Part shown: positions 41,200-49,364 of the stretch, piece by piece
Numbering within the stretch: the first letter of the stretch is position 1
Layout of the letters: every line of letters begins with the position of its first letter
Assembly: GCA_017407645.1 (NCBI GenBank)
Contig: JAFQWE010000007.1
Location: 1 to 64,000 of the forward strand
Direction: 5' to 3'
Length of the DNA: 64,000 nt
Source of the DNA: Clostridia bacterium
GTDB lineage: Bacteria > Bacillota > Clostridia > Oscillospirales > Acutalibacteraceae
Notes under the pieces: generated by a model
Told to the model about the DNA's origin: nothing
Databases searched by the model: none
Seen by the model: only the letters and a program-made list of their open reading frames with translations
Translations under genes and position numbers: made by a program

Positions 41200-41240
41200 A
41201 AAAGGATATGGCAAATAAATTTGCCATATCCTTTTCTCAT
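41200..41240 (+). terminator. Terminator of rpsU
   Basis: AAAAGGATATGGCAAAT pairs with ATTTGCCATATCCTTTT around a 3-base centre, followed by CTCATTTATTT. The stretch before it also holds a GCGGC / GCCGC pair (41161-41184). Confidence 0.85.
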
Positions 41241-41300
41241 TTATTTGGTTGAATAGTTAAAAGCAATGGTGTATAATGGTGTTAACAGGAGTGATGAACT

Positions 41301-41798
41301 TTGGCGATTTTTAAACCCTACAAAATGTTTTACCGCGTTACCGATATAACGCCTGAATTTTTACATACTAACGGTATCAAGGGTTTGGCGCTTGATGCCG
41401 ATAACACCTTGTCCGAGCATCATTCTCAAATTGCTTACGATGGTGTTGAGCAGTGGCTTCGCGATATGGAGAGGGCAGGTATAAAACTAAAGATGGTGTC
41501 AAATGCACGGGCAAGGCGGGTTGTCCCCTTTGCCAACAAATTAGGTCTTACCTTTACAAGCACTGCATTAAAACCGCTGCCTTTCGGATTTTGGCGCGCC
41601 GCTAAAAGTATGGGCTTAAAGGTGAAAGAAATCGGTGCAGTGGGCGACCAGCTTTTCACCGATATGATGGGTGCCAATCTTGCAGGGGTAAAGCCTTTGC
41701 TTGTAACACCTATAAAGGAAGAGGACGGGGCATCCTTCCGATTGCGCCGCCGTCTTGAAAAACCGCTTATTAAAAGATATAAGGAGAAGAGCTTATGA
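41301..41798 (+). CDS. yqeG: YqeG family HAD phosphatase
   Basis: A 165-residue HAD IIIA-type phosphatase. GLALDADNTLSEH holds the nucleophile (DxDxT: D-A-D-N-T), KMVSNARARRV the second motif, and EIGAVGDQLFTDMMGANLAG the Mg-binding acidic motif. Family members include mitochondrial PTPMT/GEP4-like phosphatidylglycerophosphate phosphatases; in Firmicutes the exact substrate is unsettled. The start is a TTG at 41301, nine bases after AGGAG; no ATG or GTG in frame fits better. First gene of yqeG-nfo-like-aroQ-M24. Confidence 0.88.
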   Translation: MAIFKPYKMFYRVTDITPEFLHTNGIKGLALDADNTLSEHHSQIAYDGVEQWLRDMERAGIKLKMVSNARARRVVPFANKLGLTFTSTALKPLPFGFWRAAKSMGLKVKEIGAVGDQLFTDMMGANLAGVKPLLVTPIKEEDGASFRLRRRLEKPLIKRYKEKSL

Positions 41799-42652
41799 GT
41801 GCAAAATTCGGTCCTGCAGGAACCTCTGACAGCTTTGCAAAAATGGGCTACAAGGGCAGTCTTGGTATGCCCGAATATATCGTAAAAATGGGGCTTGACG
41901 CCTTTGAGTATCAGTGTGGCAGAGGGGTTAATATCGGTGAGGATAAAGCCCGACAGTTTGGCGTATTAGCCGCCGAAAAGGGAATTGCCCTGTCACTCCA
42001 CGCCCCTTATTACATTTCTCTTGCGGCGGCAGAGGAAGCAAAGCTTGACAATTCCATCAATTATATCCTGCAAAGCGCCCGTGCGGCAGATTGGATGGGC
42101 GCAACCCGTGTGGTAGTCCACCCCGGCGGCAAGGGTAAAATGGAGCGTGAGGTAGCCGTCAATCTGGCAATATCTACTTTTGCGCGCGCTATCAAGGCAA
42201 TGGATGAGGAGGGGCTTGGTCATATCACCCTTTGCCCCGAAACAATGGGCAAAATCAATCAACTTGGTGACCTTGACGAAATAATGCGCTTTTGTGCAGT
42301 GGATGAGCGTGTTATCCCTTGCATAGATTTCGGTCATCTTAATGCGCGCACAAGGGGCGGTCTTACCACTCGCGAAGACTTCCGAAAGATTTTTGATACC
42401 CTGCAAAACTCAATCGGCACCGAGCGTATGAAAAAATACCACGCTCACTTTTCAAAGATTGAATACAGCGAGGGGGGAGAGGTAAAGCATCTCACCTTTG
42501 ATGACACAGTCTTTGGCCCCAACTACGACTACCTTATGGATATAACCTATAAATTGGGATGCAGTCCCACCATTATATGCGAGTCGGCAGGTACTCAGGC
42601 AGAGGATGCCTTGCAGATGAAAACCTATTATAAATCCTTGGAGACAAAGTAA
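41795..42652 (+). CDS. Endonuclease IV-like (AP endonuclease family 2) protein
   Basis: A 285-residue TIM-barrel protein of the xylose isomerase-like/AP endonuclease 2 superfamily. Metal ligands typical of endonuclease IV are seen in SLHAPYYISL (His), VVVHPGG (His), LCPETMGK (Glu), CIDFGHLNA (Asp, His) and HFSKIEYSEGGEVKH (His). The sequence is shorter and more diverged than E. coli Nfo, so the precise activity (cutting at abasic sites) is likely but not certain. It overlaps yqeG by 4 bases. Confidence 0.82.
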   Translation: MSAKFGPAGTSDSFAKMGYKGSLGMPEYIVKMGLDAFEYQCGRGVNIGEDKARQFGVLAAEKGIALSLHAPYYISLAAAEEAKLDNSINYILQSARAADWMGATRVVVHPGGKGKMEREVAVNLAISTFARAIKAMDEEGLGHITLCPETMGKINQLGDLDEIMRFCAVDERVIPCIDFGHLNARTRGGLTTREDFRKIFDTLQNSIGTERMKKYHAHFSKIEYSEGGEVKHLTFDDTVFGPNYDYLMDITYKLGCSPTIICESAGTQAEDALQMKTYYKSLETK

Positions 42653-42654
42653 CA

Positions 42655-43083
42655 ATGAAAAAAATACTTGTTTTAAACGGCCCCAACCTTAATATGCTTG
42701 GCAAACGGGAGCCTCATATTTACGGCAGTCGCACCCTTGCGGATATAAATGCCGATATAGAAAAATATGCCGCAACACTTGGCGCAGAATGTGACTTTTT
42801 TCAGTCCAATCACGAGGGCGCATTGGTTGACATAATTCAGACTGTGGACGAAAAATATGACGGATGCGTCCTTAACGCAGGTGCATATACCCACTATTCA
42901 ATTGCTATTCGCGATGCCATAAGCTCGGTTAATACTCCTTTTATTGAGGTGCATATTTCAGAGCCTAAAAACCGTGAGGAGTTCAGGCACGTATCGGTTA
43001 TTACCGACGTGTGCAGGTGCGTTATAAGCGGTCACGGTGAGCAAAGCTATCATATGGCAATAAAGGAGCTTTGCGATGAATGA
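42655..43083 (+). CDS. aroQ: 3-dehydroquinate dehydratase, type II
   Basis: Third step of the shikimate pathway: dehydration of 3-dehydroquinate. The 142-residue enzyme shows LVLNGPNLNMLGKREPHIYG with the catalytic Tyr, FFQSNHEGALVDIIQ, LNAGAYTHYSIAIRDAI and EVHISEPKNREEFRHVS with the catalytic His. The ATG is two bases after the previous stop, with GGAG upstream. The overlap of 8 bases with the M24 peptidase gene and the order aroQ-pepP-efp are classic for Firmicutes. Confidence 0.96.
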   Translation: MKKILVLNGPNLNMLGKREPHIYGSRTLADINADIEKYAATLGAECDFFQSNHEGALVDIIQTVDEKYDGCVLNAGAYTHYSIAIRDAISSVNTPFIEVHISEPKNREEFRHVSVITDVCRCVISGHGEQSYHMAIKELCDE

Positions 43084-44134
43084 GCGGCTTTTAGCGGTGC
43101 TTGACAGCGCCGCAGATTTTGACGGAGTGCTTATAACCTGCGAGACGGGGCGCCGTTATCTTACAGGCTTTGACTCGGATGATGCAGGGGTGCTTGTTAT
43201 AACCCACAAGGGCGCCGCGTTTATAATCGACGGACGTTATTTTGAATTGGCAGAAAAGCAGGCGGCGGTACCTGTTCTTTTGCAAGAAAATCTGTATGAG
43301 CAGATAAAAGGCTTGCTTGCAGACTGCAAAAGGGTGGCAGTGCAGTCGGGCATCACTCTTGCTCAGTTTGAATTTATGAAAACAAAGCTTGACGGCATCG
43401 AGCTTGCACCTTGCGAGGCTGTTGACAAAACGTTAAGAGAAATGGCTCGCATAAAAACCGATGATGAGCTTAATGCTATAATCAAGGCGCAAAGAATTGC
43501 CGAGTTGGCTTTTGACCATATTTTAGGCTTTATTAAAGAGGGCGTAACCGACGTTGAAATTGCCGCAGAGCTTGAATACGTGATGCGAAAAAATGGAGCA
43601 GAGGCTATCTCCTTTGATACCATTGCGGTGTCGGGTGCCAATTCAAGCGTGCCTCACGGCGTACCTACTGCCAAAAAGGTTTCGGCAGGGGACTTTGTAA
43701 CAATGGATTTTGGCGCAGTGGTTAACGGTTGCCACAGTGATATGACCCGTACTGTTGCAGTTGGCTTTGCAACCGATAAAATGAAGCAGGCTTATAACAC
43801 GGTTTTGACGGCGCAAATAAAAGCCCTTGAGGGCATCAAAGCAGGTGTGCCCTGCAGTCAGATTGACCGTCTTGCCCGCGAGGTGATTTCGGCGGCAGGC
43901 TACGGGGAATATTTCACCCATTCAACAGGTCACGGCGTTGGGTATGAGATTCACGAAGCCCCAAATCTGTCACAAAAATCCGAACAAATACTTAAAGCGG
44001 GGGACGTGGTCACCGTTGAACCGGGCATTTATTTGCCTGCAGAGTTTGGTGTTCGTATAGAAGATATGGCATTTGTCACTGAAAATGGGTGCAAAAACCT
44101 GACAAAATCACCTAAAGAGCTTATAATTGTTTAA
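43076..44134 (+). CDS. M24 family Xaa-Pro aminopeptidase
   Basis: A 352-residue metallopeptidase with the pita-bread fold. Metal ligands: MDFGAVVNGCHSDMTRT (two Asp), HSTGHGVGYEIHEAP (His), VTVEPGIYLP (Glu) and VRIEDM (Glu). The N-terminal creatinase-like domain covers about residues 1-125. It removes N-terminal residues ahead of proline, probably in peptide turnover. The ribosome site AAAGGAGC lies within aroQ. The next gene is efp, again the usual order. Confidence 0.92.
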   Translation: MNERLLAVLDSAADFDGVLITCETGRRYLTGFDSDDAGVLVITHKGAAFIIDGRYFELAEKQAAVPVLLQENLYEQIKGLLADCKRVAVQSGITLAQFEFMKTKLDGIELAPCEAVDKTLREMARIKTDDELNAIIKAQRIAELAFDHILGFIKEGVTDVEIAAELEYVMRKNGAEAISFDTIAVSGANSSVPHGVPTAKKVSAGDFVTMDFGAVVNGCHSDMTRTVAVGFATDKMKQAYNTVLTAQIKALEGIKAGVPCSQIDRLAREVISAAGYGEYFTHSTGHGVGYEIHEAPNLSQKSEQILKAGDVVTVEPGIYLPAEFGVRIEDMAFVTENGCKNLTKSPKELIIV

Positions 44135-44150
44135 AAATGTTAAAAAGTGC

Positions 44151-44179
44151 TTGAAATATTGGCGCAAATGTAATAGAAT
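44151..44179 (+). promoter_or_regulatory. Promoter of efp
   Basis: TTGAAA (44151-44156), 17-base spacer, TAGAAT (44174-44179). Confidence 0.65.
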
Positions 44180-44213
44180 ATATTAGTAAAATATAAGAGG
44201 GCTTGTGCTTAGT

Positions 44214-44271
44214 CGCAACACCACGCCGACGGAGTGTTGTTGCGGTGCACCTGTTTTTCCTCTTCCGTCGG
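44214..44271 (+). promoter_or_regulatory. Structured efp leader, possible pseudoknot
   Basis: CGCAACA (44214-44220) can pair with TGTTGCG (44238-44244), and CCGACGGA (44226-44233), which lies in that loop, pairs perfectly with TCCGTCGG (44264-44271). The two helices interleave as in an H-type pseudoknot, or they are alternatives. The downstream arm ends six bases before the efp ribosome-binding site (TGGAGA). Confidence 0.5.
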
Positions 44272-44288
44272 AGAAATGGAGACAAAAA

Positions 44289-44846
44289 ATGATTTCAGCA
44301 GGCGATTTTCGTAACGGCGTAACCTTTGAAATGGATGGTAACGTTTATCAGATTATTGAATTCCAACACGTTAAGCCCGGTAAAGGTGCCGCATTTGTTC
44401 GCACCAAAATCCGCAATGTAATTGCAGGCAGCGTTGTTGAAAAGACCTTCAACCCCAACGACAAGTTCCCCACCGCTTTTGTTGAGCGTAAGGATATGGA
44501 ATATTCTTATTCTGACGGCGGTCTTTACTACTTTATGGATCCCGAAAGCTATGAGCTTGTTCCTGTTAACGAAACTGAACTTGGCGACAACTTCAAGTTT
44601 GTTAAAGAAAATATGGTTTGTAAGGTTCTTTCTTACAAGGGCAAAGTTTTCGGTATTGAGCCTCCCACATTCGTTGAGCTTCAGGTTACCTACACCGAGC
44701 CCGGCGTAAAGGGTGATACCGCTACCAACACAACCAAGCCCGCAACTCTTGAAACAGGTGCCGAGATTCGTGTTCCTCTCTTTATTAACGAGGGCGAAAT
44801 GATTCGTATCGATACCCGCACCGGCGAGTATATGGAGCGCGCATAA
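44289..44846 (+). CDS. efp: Elongation factor P
   Basis: Relieves ribosome stalling at proline runs. The 185-residue protein has three beta-barrel domains: N-terminal KOW-like domain with the loop [10 protein letters not shown], where K32 is the tip residue that enters the peptidyl-transferase centre; the middle OB domain; and the C-terminal OB domain with the motif [20 protein letters not shown]. Which modification, if any, K32 carries is not shown by this window; no epmA/epmB-like gene is present. The start ATG 44289 follows TGGAGA; the frame extends 28 codons upstream into the structured leader and is rejected. Confidence 0.96.
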   Translation: MISAGDFRNGVTFEMDGNVYQIIEFQHVKPGKGAAFVRTKIRNVIAGSVVEKTFNPNDKFPTAFVERKDMEYSYSDGGLYYFMDPESYELVPVNETELGDNFKFVKENMVCKVLSYKGKVFGIEPPTFVELQVTYTEPGVKGDTATNTTKPATLETGAEIRVPLFINEGEMIRIDTRTGEYMERA

Positions 44847-44872
44847 ATTTAATACCGAAAGGACGGCTTATT

Positions 44873-45304
44873 ATGAATTTGACTGAAAAAGCCTCTTATA
44901 TCAAGGGTCTTGCCGAAGGTATGAAGGTAGATGCTACCGACAACACCGGCAAGCTTATCCTTGCTCTTATCGACGTTATTGACGATATGTCTCTCACCAT
45001 CAGCGACCTTGAAGACGAGGTTGCCGCATTGACCGAGCAGATTGATGCTGTTGATGAGGATTTGTCACTTCTTGAGGACGATTATTACGAAGCCTGGGAA
45101 GAAGACGATGATGATGCAGAATATTGGGACGATGACGACGAGTATTACTACGACGATGACGAGCAGTTTTTTGAAGTAGAGTGCCCTGAATGTCACGACA
45201 ATATCATTCTTGATGAAGAAATGGTTGCAGAAGGCAGCATCAAGTGCCCCAACTGCGGCGTAAACATCGAGTTTGAGATGGACGAAGACGAGGACGAAGA
45301 GTAA
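44873..45304 (+). CDS. Acidic zinc-ribbon protein (CD1247-type)
   Basis: A 143-residue, very acidic protein. An N-terminal helical part (MNLTEKASYIKGLAEGMKVD...LILALIDVIDDMSLTISDLEDEV) is a likely coiled coil and matches what is labelled CD1247 N-terminal domain in Clostridia. A linker (about residues 68-98) is made mostly of Asp, Glu and Tyr. Then a zinc ribbon has CPECHDNI and CPNCGVNI, and the tail is again Asp/Glu. The function is unknown. It follows efp by 26 bases with AAAGGACG upstream and ends at a terminator, so it shares the efp transcript. Confidence 0.82.
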   Translation: MNLTEKASYIKGLAEGMKVDATDNTGKLILALIDVIDDMSLTISDLEDEVAALTEQIDAVDEDLSLLEDDYYEAWEEDDDDAEYWDDDDEYYYDDDEQFFEVECPECHDNIILDEEMVAEGSIKCPNCGVNIEFEMDEDEDEE

Positions 45305-45316
45305 TTTTTAAAGCAA

Positions 45317-45350
45317 AATTCCGCAAGGTACTGCCTTGCGGAGTTTTTTG
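45317..45350 (+). terminator. Terminator of the efp unit
   Basis: CCGCAAGG / CCTTGCGG core with extended A-T pairs and a run of six T. Confidence 0.88.
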
Positions 45351-45379
45351 TTTACTTTTTGAATGTATACTGATATAAT
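45351..45379 (+). promoter_or_regulatory. Promoter of the membrane protein gene
   Basis: TTTACT (45351-45356), 17-base spacer, TATAAT (45374-45379). Confidence 0.65.
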
Positions 45380-45399
45380 AAAATCAAAGGGGTGGTATT

Positions 45400-45948
45400 A
45401 TGAAAAAAGCAAAATTCTGGATTTTAATAACCGTCTATCTGATACTTGCCTTATCGGATGGCTTGTTGACGTACATAAATACTCCCGATTTATCTATGGA
45501 GGGCAACCCGTTAGTTTCATATTTTGGATTGGGTTGGTGTGCATTGGCAACAGCAAATATCATTGTTTTTGTGCTTTTGTTTATGGCGGCATATTACAGT
45601 TATTGTAAATATAAAACCGTCTATACAAATGAAACTAAATTTACAGCCTACGCTTCTCAAATTGTATATGACCGCCCTGATATGTTTTTTAAAGGAATTA
45701 TCCCAAAGCATATAACACCAATTATTGCGTGTGGCGGCTTTGCATTATTGTATTCGTCAATTATCAGCCGTGCAATCATAGTTTTTGAGTGGTTATGTAC
45801 AACTTTTGATGTAACGTGGGCAGACGGTTACTTCAATTTTAGGGACATATATTGCCATGGTTATTTACATGTAATTGTCGCAGCAATTTGTATGATTGTA
45901 TGTATGTTTTATTGGCTTTATAAAGAATTTAAAAAGCAATTAAAATAA
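45400..45948 (+). CDS. Hypothetical integral membrane protein
   Basis: A 182-residue protein with four predicted membrane helices (about residues 7-24, 45-66, 105-130 and 150-173). The N-terminal segment ALSDGLLTYINTPDLSMEGNPLV resembles the D..T......G.NP pattern of DUF5658-type membrane proteins, but the match is short and I do not assign a family. ATG 45400 follows AAAGGGGTGG. Composition is more AT-rich than the efp unit. Directly downstream is a fragment of an unrelated membrane protein gene (YgjV-like), so the region has been rearranged. Confidence 0.65.
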   Translation: MKKAKFWILITVYLILALSDGLLTYINTPDLSMEGNPLVSYFGLGWCALATANIIVFVLLFMAAYYSYCKYKTVYTNETKFTAYASQIVYDRPDMFFKGIIPKHITPIIACGGFALLYSSIISRAIIVFEWLCTTFDVTWADGYFNFRDIYCHGYLHVIVAAICMIVCMFYWLYKEFKKQLK

Positions 45949-46258
45949 AAAAGGCAAAAAAACAATTGTTTTTCAAATTGTCTTTTGTGTAATGTTTGTT
46001 GTGCTTGGTGCTTTATCGTGGCATGGTCCAATCAGTGCTTTTGTTATTGTTGCAAAGCTTATAACAACTGTTGCTCTGGGTATAGATAATCCCCGTATAA
46101 TTCGGTTGCTGAATTTTATCAGTTTGCCTTGTTACCTGACATACAATATCTTTATGGGCAGTCTGTCGGGTATGTTAAGCGACTCTTTGGCAATGGCATC
46201 GGTGGTTGTTGGGATTGTGCGGTTGGATATATTGAAGCAAGAAAAAACAGCGAAGTAA
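45947..46258 (+). pseudogene. YgjV-family membrane protein, C-terminal fragment
   Basis: The frame that opens just after the previous gene's stop reads KTIVFQIVFCVMFVVLGALSWHGP (shown here only as a pointer to 45962-46030) and goes on to LLNFISLPCYLTYNIFMGSLSGMLSD and GIVRLDI. This matches the C-terminal half of YgjV-type inner membrane proteins, which normally have about 160-180 residues with the N-terminal helices before it. The N-terminal half is missing and there is no ribosome site in front of the only ATG (45992). I read it as a remnant after deletion. Confidence 0.65.
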
Positions 46259-46277
46259 AAACTTCGCTGTTTTTTTA
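46245..46277. terminator. Bidirectional terminator
   Basis: AACAGCGAAGT / ACTTCGCTGTT around AAAA, with A- and T-runs; it ends the YgjV remnant on one side and the glycan operon on the other. Confidence 0.88.
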
Positions 46278-46286
46278 AACAAATTA

Positions 46287-47813
46287 TTATTCTTTAGATA
46301 CCAGCACCGCGGTGTATATTTTGCCGGGCAGGTCAATTTCAACCTTGCCGCTAACGTTGGTAAGAATGGTCTTTCTTGTCATATTCCAGGTGTCGATAAC
46401 CTCAACTGTGTAGGTTTTGTCTGTAGGCAGTTCAAGAGTATCCTTTGCACAGGTTCGAGTATCGTAATACTTCAAATAATAGTCTTCACCGACGTGGCCT
46501 ATGAAGTTTAAAATCTCAGATTCCATAAATGGAACGATCTCATCACCCAATCGCCAAAGAGCCTCTACAAAATCCTTTTGACCGGGACTGTCAAACTCTA
46601 TCTCACCGCGCTTATCAACAGGCACTGCTGCCATTTTTTCCATAAAGGTAAACTCACCCTCAAGGTGACCCGGTATACTTTCAATTATTTGACGCAAAAA
46701 TGCAATTCTTGCAGGGCTTTCACCTTTAAGAAGGCCGCCTTTTGCCCACCAAAGCACGTCGTTGTCGTCAAGATAGGTTTCGCCGTGGGTGCAGTATGCA
46801 CCAACAACTGTTGCCTTCCAAAAACGAGAGGTCATTTCTTCAGCCGAAATGCTGCCCCAGTTGTGAGGAATATTGCCTTCATAACAACATTCGTCTATCA
46901 TTATGGGTTTGCCGTATTGCTGAAGCCAAGCGTTAGCCTTGTGCAACATTTTGGTTTGAGCACAACCGTGGGTCACGTTTTTGCGACTAAAATCCCAAAA
47001 CTTAAAGCAGTTGTGGTTAGAAAGCAGATGGTGATATGGGTCTTTTTCGGCAACAAAATCTTCGATAGCGTACCAATGCTCCATATCCTTTGGTGTAAGG
47101 TCATATTCGTTAGCCAAACTCCACCAAATATTCGGGAAGGCTGACAAACGGCGAATCAGGTAATCAAGATAAATAAGGTCTTGCTCTAACGTCATAGTAG
47201 CAAAGCCCCACTTGTCATAGGGGTGGAAGAGTATCAAATCCACTTCAATGCCAAGCTCGTTCATCTGATTGATTCGTCTTTCAAAGGCGTGCCAGAAGGG
47301 GATGCATGGCTGATTAACGTCCCAATTACCCTCGTCATCCTTTTCAAAAGGATAATAGGTAGGCTCGTTGTGGTTAAAATCATAAAATTTGGGGAAGGTG
47401 CACATTCTGACCTTGTTGAAGGGGGATTTGCTTAAGGTATCGATGGTTTGGTCAATAAGTGCTTCCTCTTGATGTGCAAGAGCATAAACAGTGGTGCCGA
47501 AGGCGTGATAAAGTGTGCCGTCGGAATAGACAAAACGAGTGCCGTCGGCTCTGACAATGCCGTGATAATTGCAGTCGGCAGGCTCGATTTCAACAGTGCC
47601 TTCTGCGTTTATACAACCGCAGACAGTGTAGGAATAGGTGCCTGCTTCTTCGGGCAGAAATCGGAATTTATAAATTCCGTCGCCGTCATAAAAGCCTGTA
47701 ATAGTTTGCTCATAGCCGTTGTGACAGAGTGTAACCGTCATATCAATCTGTGCATAGCCGTTGGTTAGGATTTCACCTTTAAAGGATAGTTCTGCCGTTT
47801 GATACTGTTTCAT
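46287..47813 (-). CDS. Glycoside hydrolase-like protein with DUF5060 and DUF5605 domains
   Basis: A 508-residue protein with three parts: an N-terminal beta-sandwich of DUF5060 type (to about residue 85), a TIM barrel of the clan A glycosidase/DUF4038 kind (about 90-410) and a C-terminal beta domain of DUF5605 type (about 425-508). In the barrel, WWSLANEYDL probably carries the acid/base Glu and IMIDECCYEG the nucleophile Glu. No signal peptide, so it acts in the cytoplasm on small imported saccharides. The substrate is unknown. It is the last gene of DUF89-SGNH-PHP-GH and is preceded by AAAAGGAGC. Confidence 0.8.
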   Translation of the reverse strand: MKQYQTAELSFKGEILTNGYAQIDMTVTLCHNGYEQTITGFYDGDGIYKFRFLPEEAGTYSYTVCGCINAEGTVEIEPADCNYHGIVRADGTRFVYSDGTLYHAFGTTVYALAHQEEALIDQTIDTLSKSPFNKVRMCTFPKFYDFNHNEPTYYPFEKDDEGNWDVNQPCIPFWHAFERRINQMNELGIEVDLILFHPYDKWGFATMTLEQDLIYLDYLIRRLSAFPNIWWSLANEYDLTPKDMEHWYAIEDFVAEKDPYHHLLSNHNCFKFWDFSRKNVTHGCAQTKMLHKANAWLQQYGKPIMIDECCYEGNIPHNWGSISAEEMTSRFWKATVVGAYCTHGETYLDDNDVLWWAKGGLLKGESPARIAFLRQIIESIPGHLEGEFTFMEKMAAVPVDKRGEIEFDSPGQKDFVEALWRLGDEIVPFMESEILNFIGHVGEDYYLKYYDTRTCAKDTLELPTDKTYTVEVIDTWNMTRKTILTNVSGKVEIDLPGKIYTAVLVSKE

Positions 47814-47827
47814 AAATATTGCTCCTT

Positions 47828-48625
47828 TTATATTAAAATGAATTTATCTCTTTCATCAAGGTCTAAATAATTTACGCCGTAAGCAAAGGCGTCGGGAGAC
47901 ATATCAAACTTGTCGGGGTGATGGGCGTCACTGCCTAAATAAAATTTGCAACCGCACTCTTTGGCAACAATATAAGGCTTAAACAAATCGGGGTGCGCTT
48001 GAGCGTTTTTCATATCACCTGAATTAAGTTCAATTCCAACGCCCAGTTTTGCCGCTTTAGTGAAAATACGTGCCATTTCATCCTTGCTTATAAGGTTAAA
48101 GGTTTCAAGCAAATTTTCAGTTTCGTTTCTGTAAATTAGGTGGCAGGTCAAATGTGCAAAGCCGATTTTATGAAAGGGCAAATCCATATCAAGCACCTGA
48201 TAAAGCCGATTAGTCCACGCTTTTGCTCTGGTTTTTGGACTTTCAAGCTGCTCTGTTGACAGAGTAAAGCCCTCCATATGAAAATGGGTGGTTGGGATGA
48301 TAACAAAATCAAACTTGTCAAAGTTTTCTTTGCTAATACCCAGTATGCCGTTTTTAGTAAGCTCGGTTTCACAACCAAACATAAGACGCACGTCCGCGTC
48401 TTGCGGCAAGGGCAAAATCTGGCTTATATGAGCAAAATTTTGAGGCTCGTACCAGTTGGACGCGCCCTTAACGTCCTCACTCCAAAAGTGGTCGGTCACG
48501 CAAAGAGCACTCATTCCGTTTTTCTTTGCATAACTAAGCAAAGCGTTCGCGTTTTGCTTGGGGTCGTTTGAGCAAGATGATAACTTGGTGTGAATATGAA
48601 AATCGTGGTCGATTTTGTACGTCAT
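47828..48625 (-). CDS. PHP domain phosphoesterase
   Basis: A 265-residue metal-dependent phosphoesterase of the PHP superfamily. The first metal motif is HDFHIHTKLSSCS (residues 7-19) and the second is ALCVTDHFW near residue 40; MFGCETELTKNGILGI, VIIPTTHFHMEG, GIELNSGD and FYLGSDAHHPDKF hold the remaining ligands. Such proteins include histidinol phosphatases and phosphatases of sugar phosphates. With glycosidases as neighbours a sugar-phosphate substrate is plausible. ATG follows GAGGCG; 9 bases after the SGNH gene. Confidence 0.85.
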   Translation of the reverse strand: MTYKIDHDFHIHTKLSSCSNDPKQNANALLSYAKKNGMSALCVTDHFWSEDVKGASNWYEPQNFAHISQILPLPQDADVRLMFGCETELTKNGILGISKENFDKFDFVIIPTTHFHMEGFTLSTEQLESPKTRAKAWTNRLYQVLDMDLPFHKIGFAHLTCHLIYRNETENLLETFNLISKDEMARIFTKAAKLGVGIELNSGDMKNAQAHPDLFKPYIVAKECGCKFYLGSDAHHPDKFDMSPDAFAYGVNYLDLDERDKFILI

Positions 48626-48634
48626 AGTAGCGCC

Positions 48635-49360
48635 TCACTTTTTAAACATTGTGCTGTATTCATCTGTAGTTGCCTTAATATCGCCAAAAATTACGTCAAA
48701 CAGCATATCGGCAAACAACTGATGCATTTTTCTGTCAGGATGGTTAATGCGGTTTATAAGCAACAAGGTAGTGTCTTCGGTTTGGCTAAGCTTTTTCCAC
48801 TCTGAATAGCAATCGCAAACCTTAACTCCCATTTTATTTGCCAGATTGACTGCCCCGCTCATAAACAAATCCATTTTGCCGCTAACCTGATAGTTAGCCG
48901 TTTGCTCAGCATATCCTTTATGAATGGGTGCAGTATCATCCGCTACGTATGTGTTAAGCATATTGGGGGTCATAAATACGGCGTCAACATTATTGTGCTG
49001 ACATTTTTCGAATATAGTTTTTAGCGCTTTAAGATAATCTTCAAGGGTGCCGTTAACATCGTTTAGCCCAAAGCAAACGATAACCAAATCGGGATTATGG
49101 CACAGCACCTGACTGTCTATTCGTTCAACAGATGCCGAGGCAGTAATACCGCCAATGCCTGCGTTAATAACGTTAACAGGCACGTAGTTTCTTATTTCAA
49201 GGATTTTTTTACGCAGAAGGTTCCAATATACGCTTTCGTAATCAATTTCACCCAAAGCCAAGGCGCCGTGTGTAACGCTGTCGCCAAAGGCAACAATGGT
49301 TATTGGGCCGTTTTTCTTAAGTCCTTCATAGTCCATATTGATTTTGTCTGCAATCTTCAT
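48635..49360 (-). CDS. SGNH/GDSL hydrolase
   Basis: A 241-residue esterase-type hydrolase. The four blocks are visible: VAFGDSVTHGAL (block I, Ser), INAGIGGITASA (Gly), CFGLNDVNG (Asn) and NRINHPDRKMHQ (catalytic Asp/His). It lacks a signal peptide. In a glycan locus such enzymes often remove acetyl groups from sugars, but lipids or other esters are possible. It sits 4 bases after the DUF89 gene and 9 before the PHP gene on the minus strand, so it is co-transcribed. Confidence 0.85.
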   Translation of the reverse strand: MKIADKINMDYEGLKKNGPITIVAFGDSVTHGALALGEIDYESVYWNLLRKKILEIRNYVPVNVINAGIGGITASASVERIDSQVLCHNPDLVIVCFGLNDVNGTLEDYLKALKTIFEKCQHNNVDAVFMTPNMLNTYVADDTAPIHKGYAEQTANYQVSGKMDLFMSGAVNLANKMGVKVCDCYSEWKKLSQTEDTTLLLINRINHPDRKMHQLFADMLFDVIFGDIKATTDEYSTMFKK

Positions 49361-49364
49361 TTCA

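Noticed and set aside
44205..44288. 28-codon upstream extension of efp
   Set aside because: It covers the structured leader and has no ribosome site; EF-P proteins start at MISAGDF.
46578..47144. 188-codon plus-strand frame within the glycosidase gene
   Set aside because: Shadow frame of the DUF5060 glycosidase gene on the other strand; no motif or start signal.
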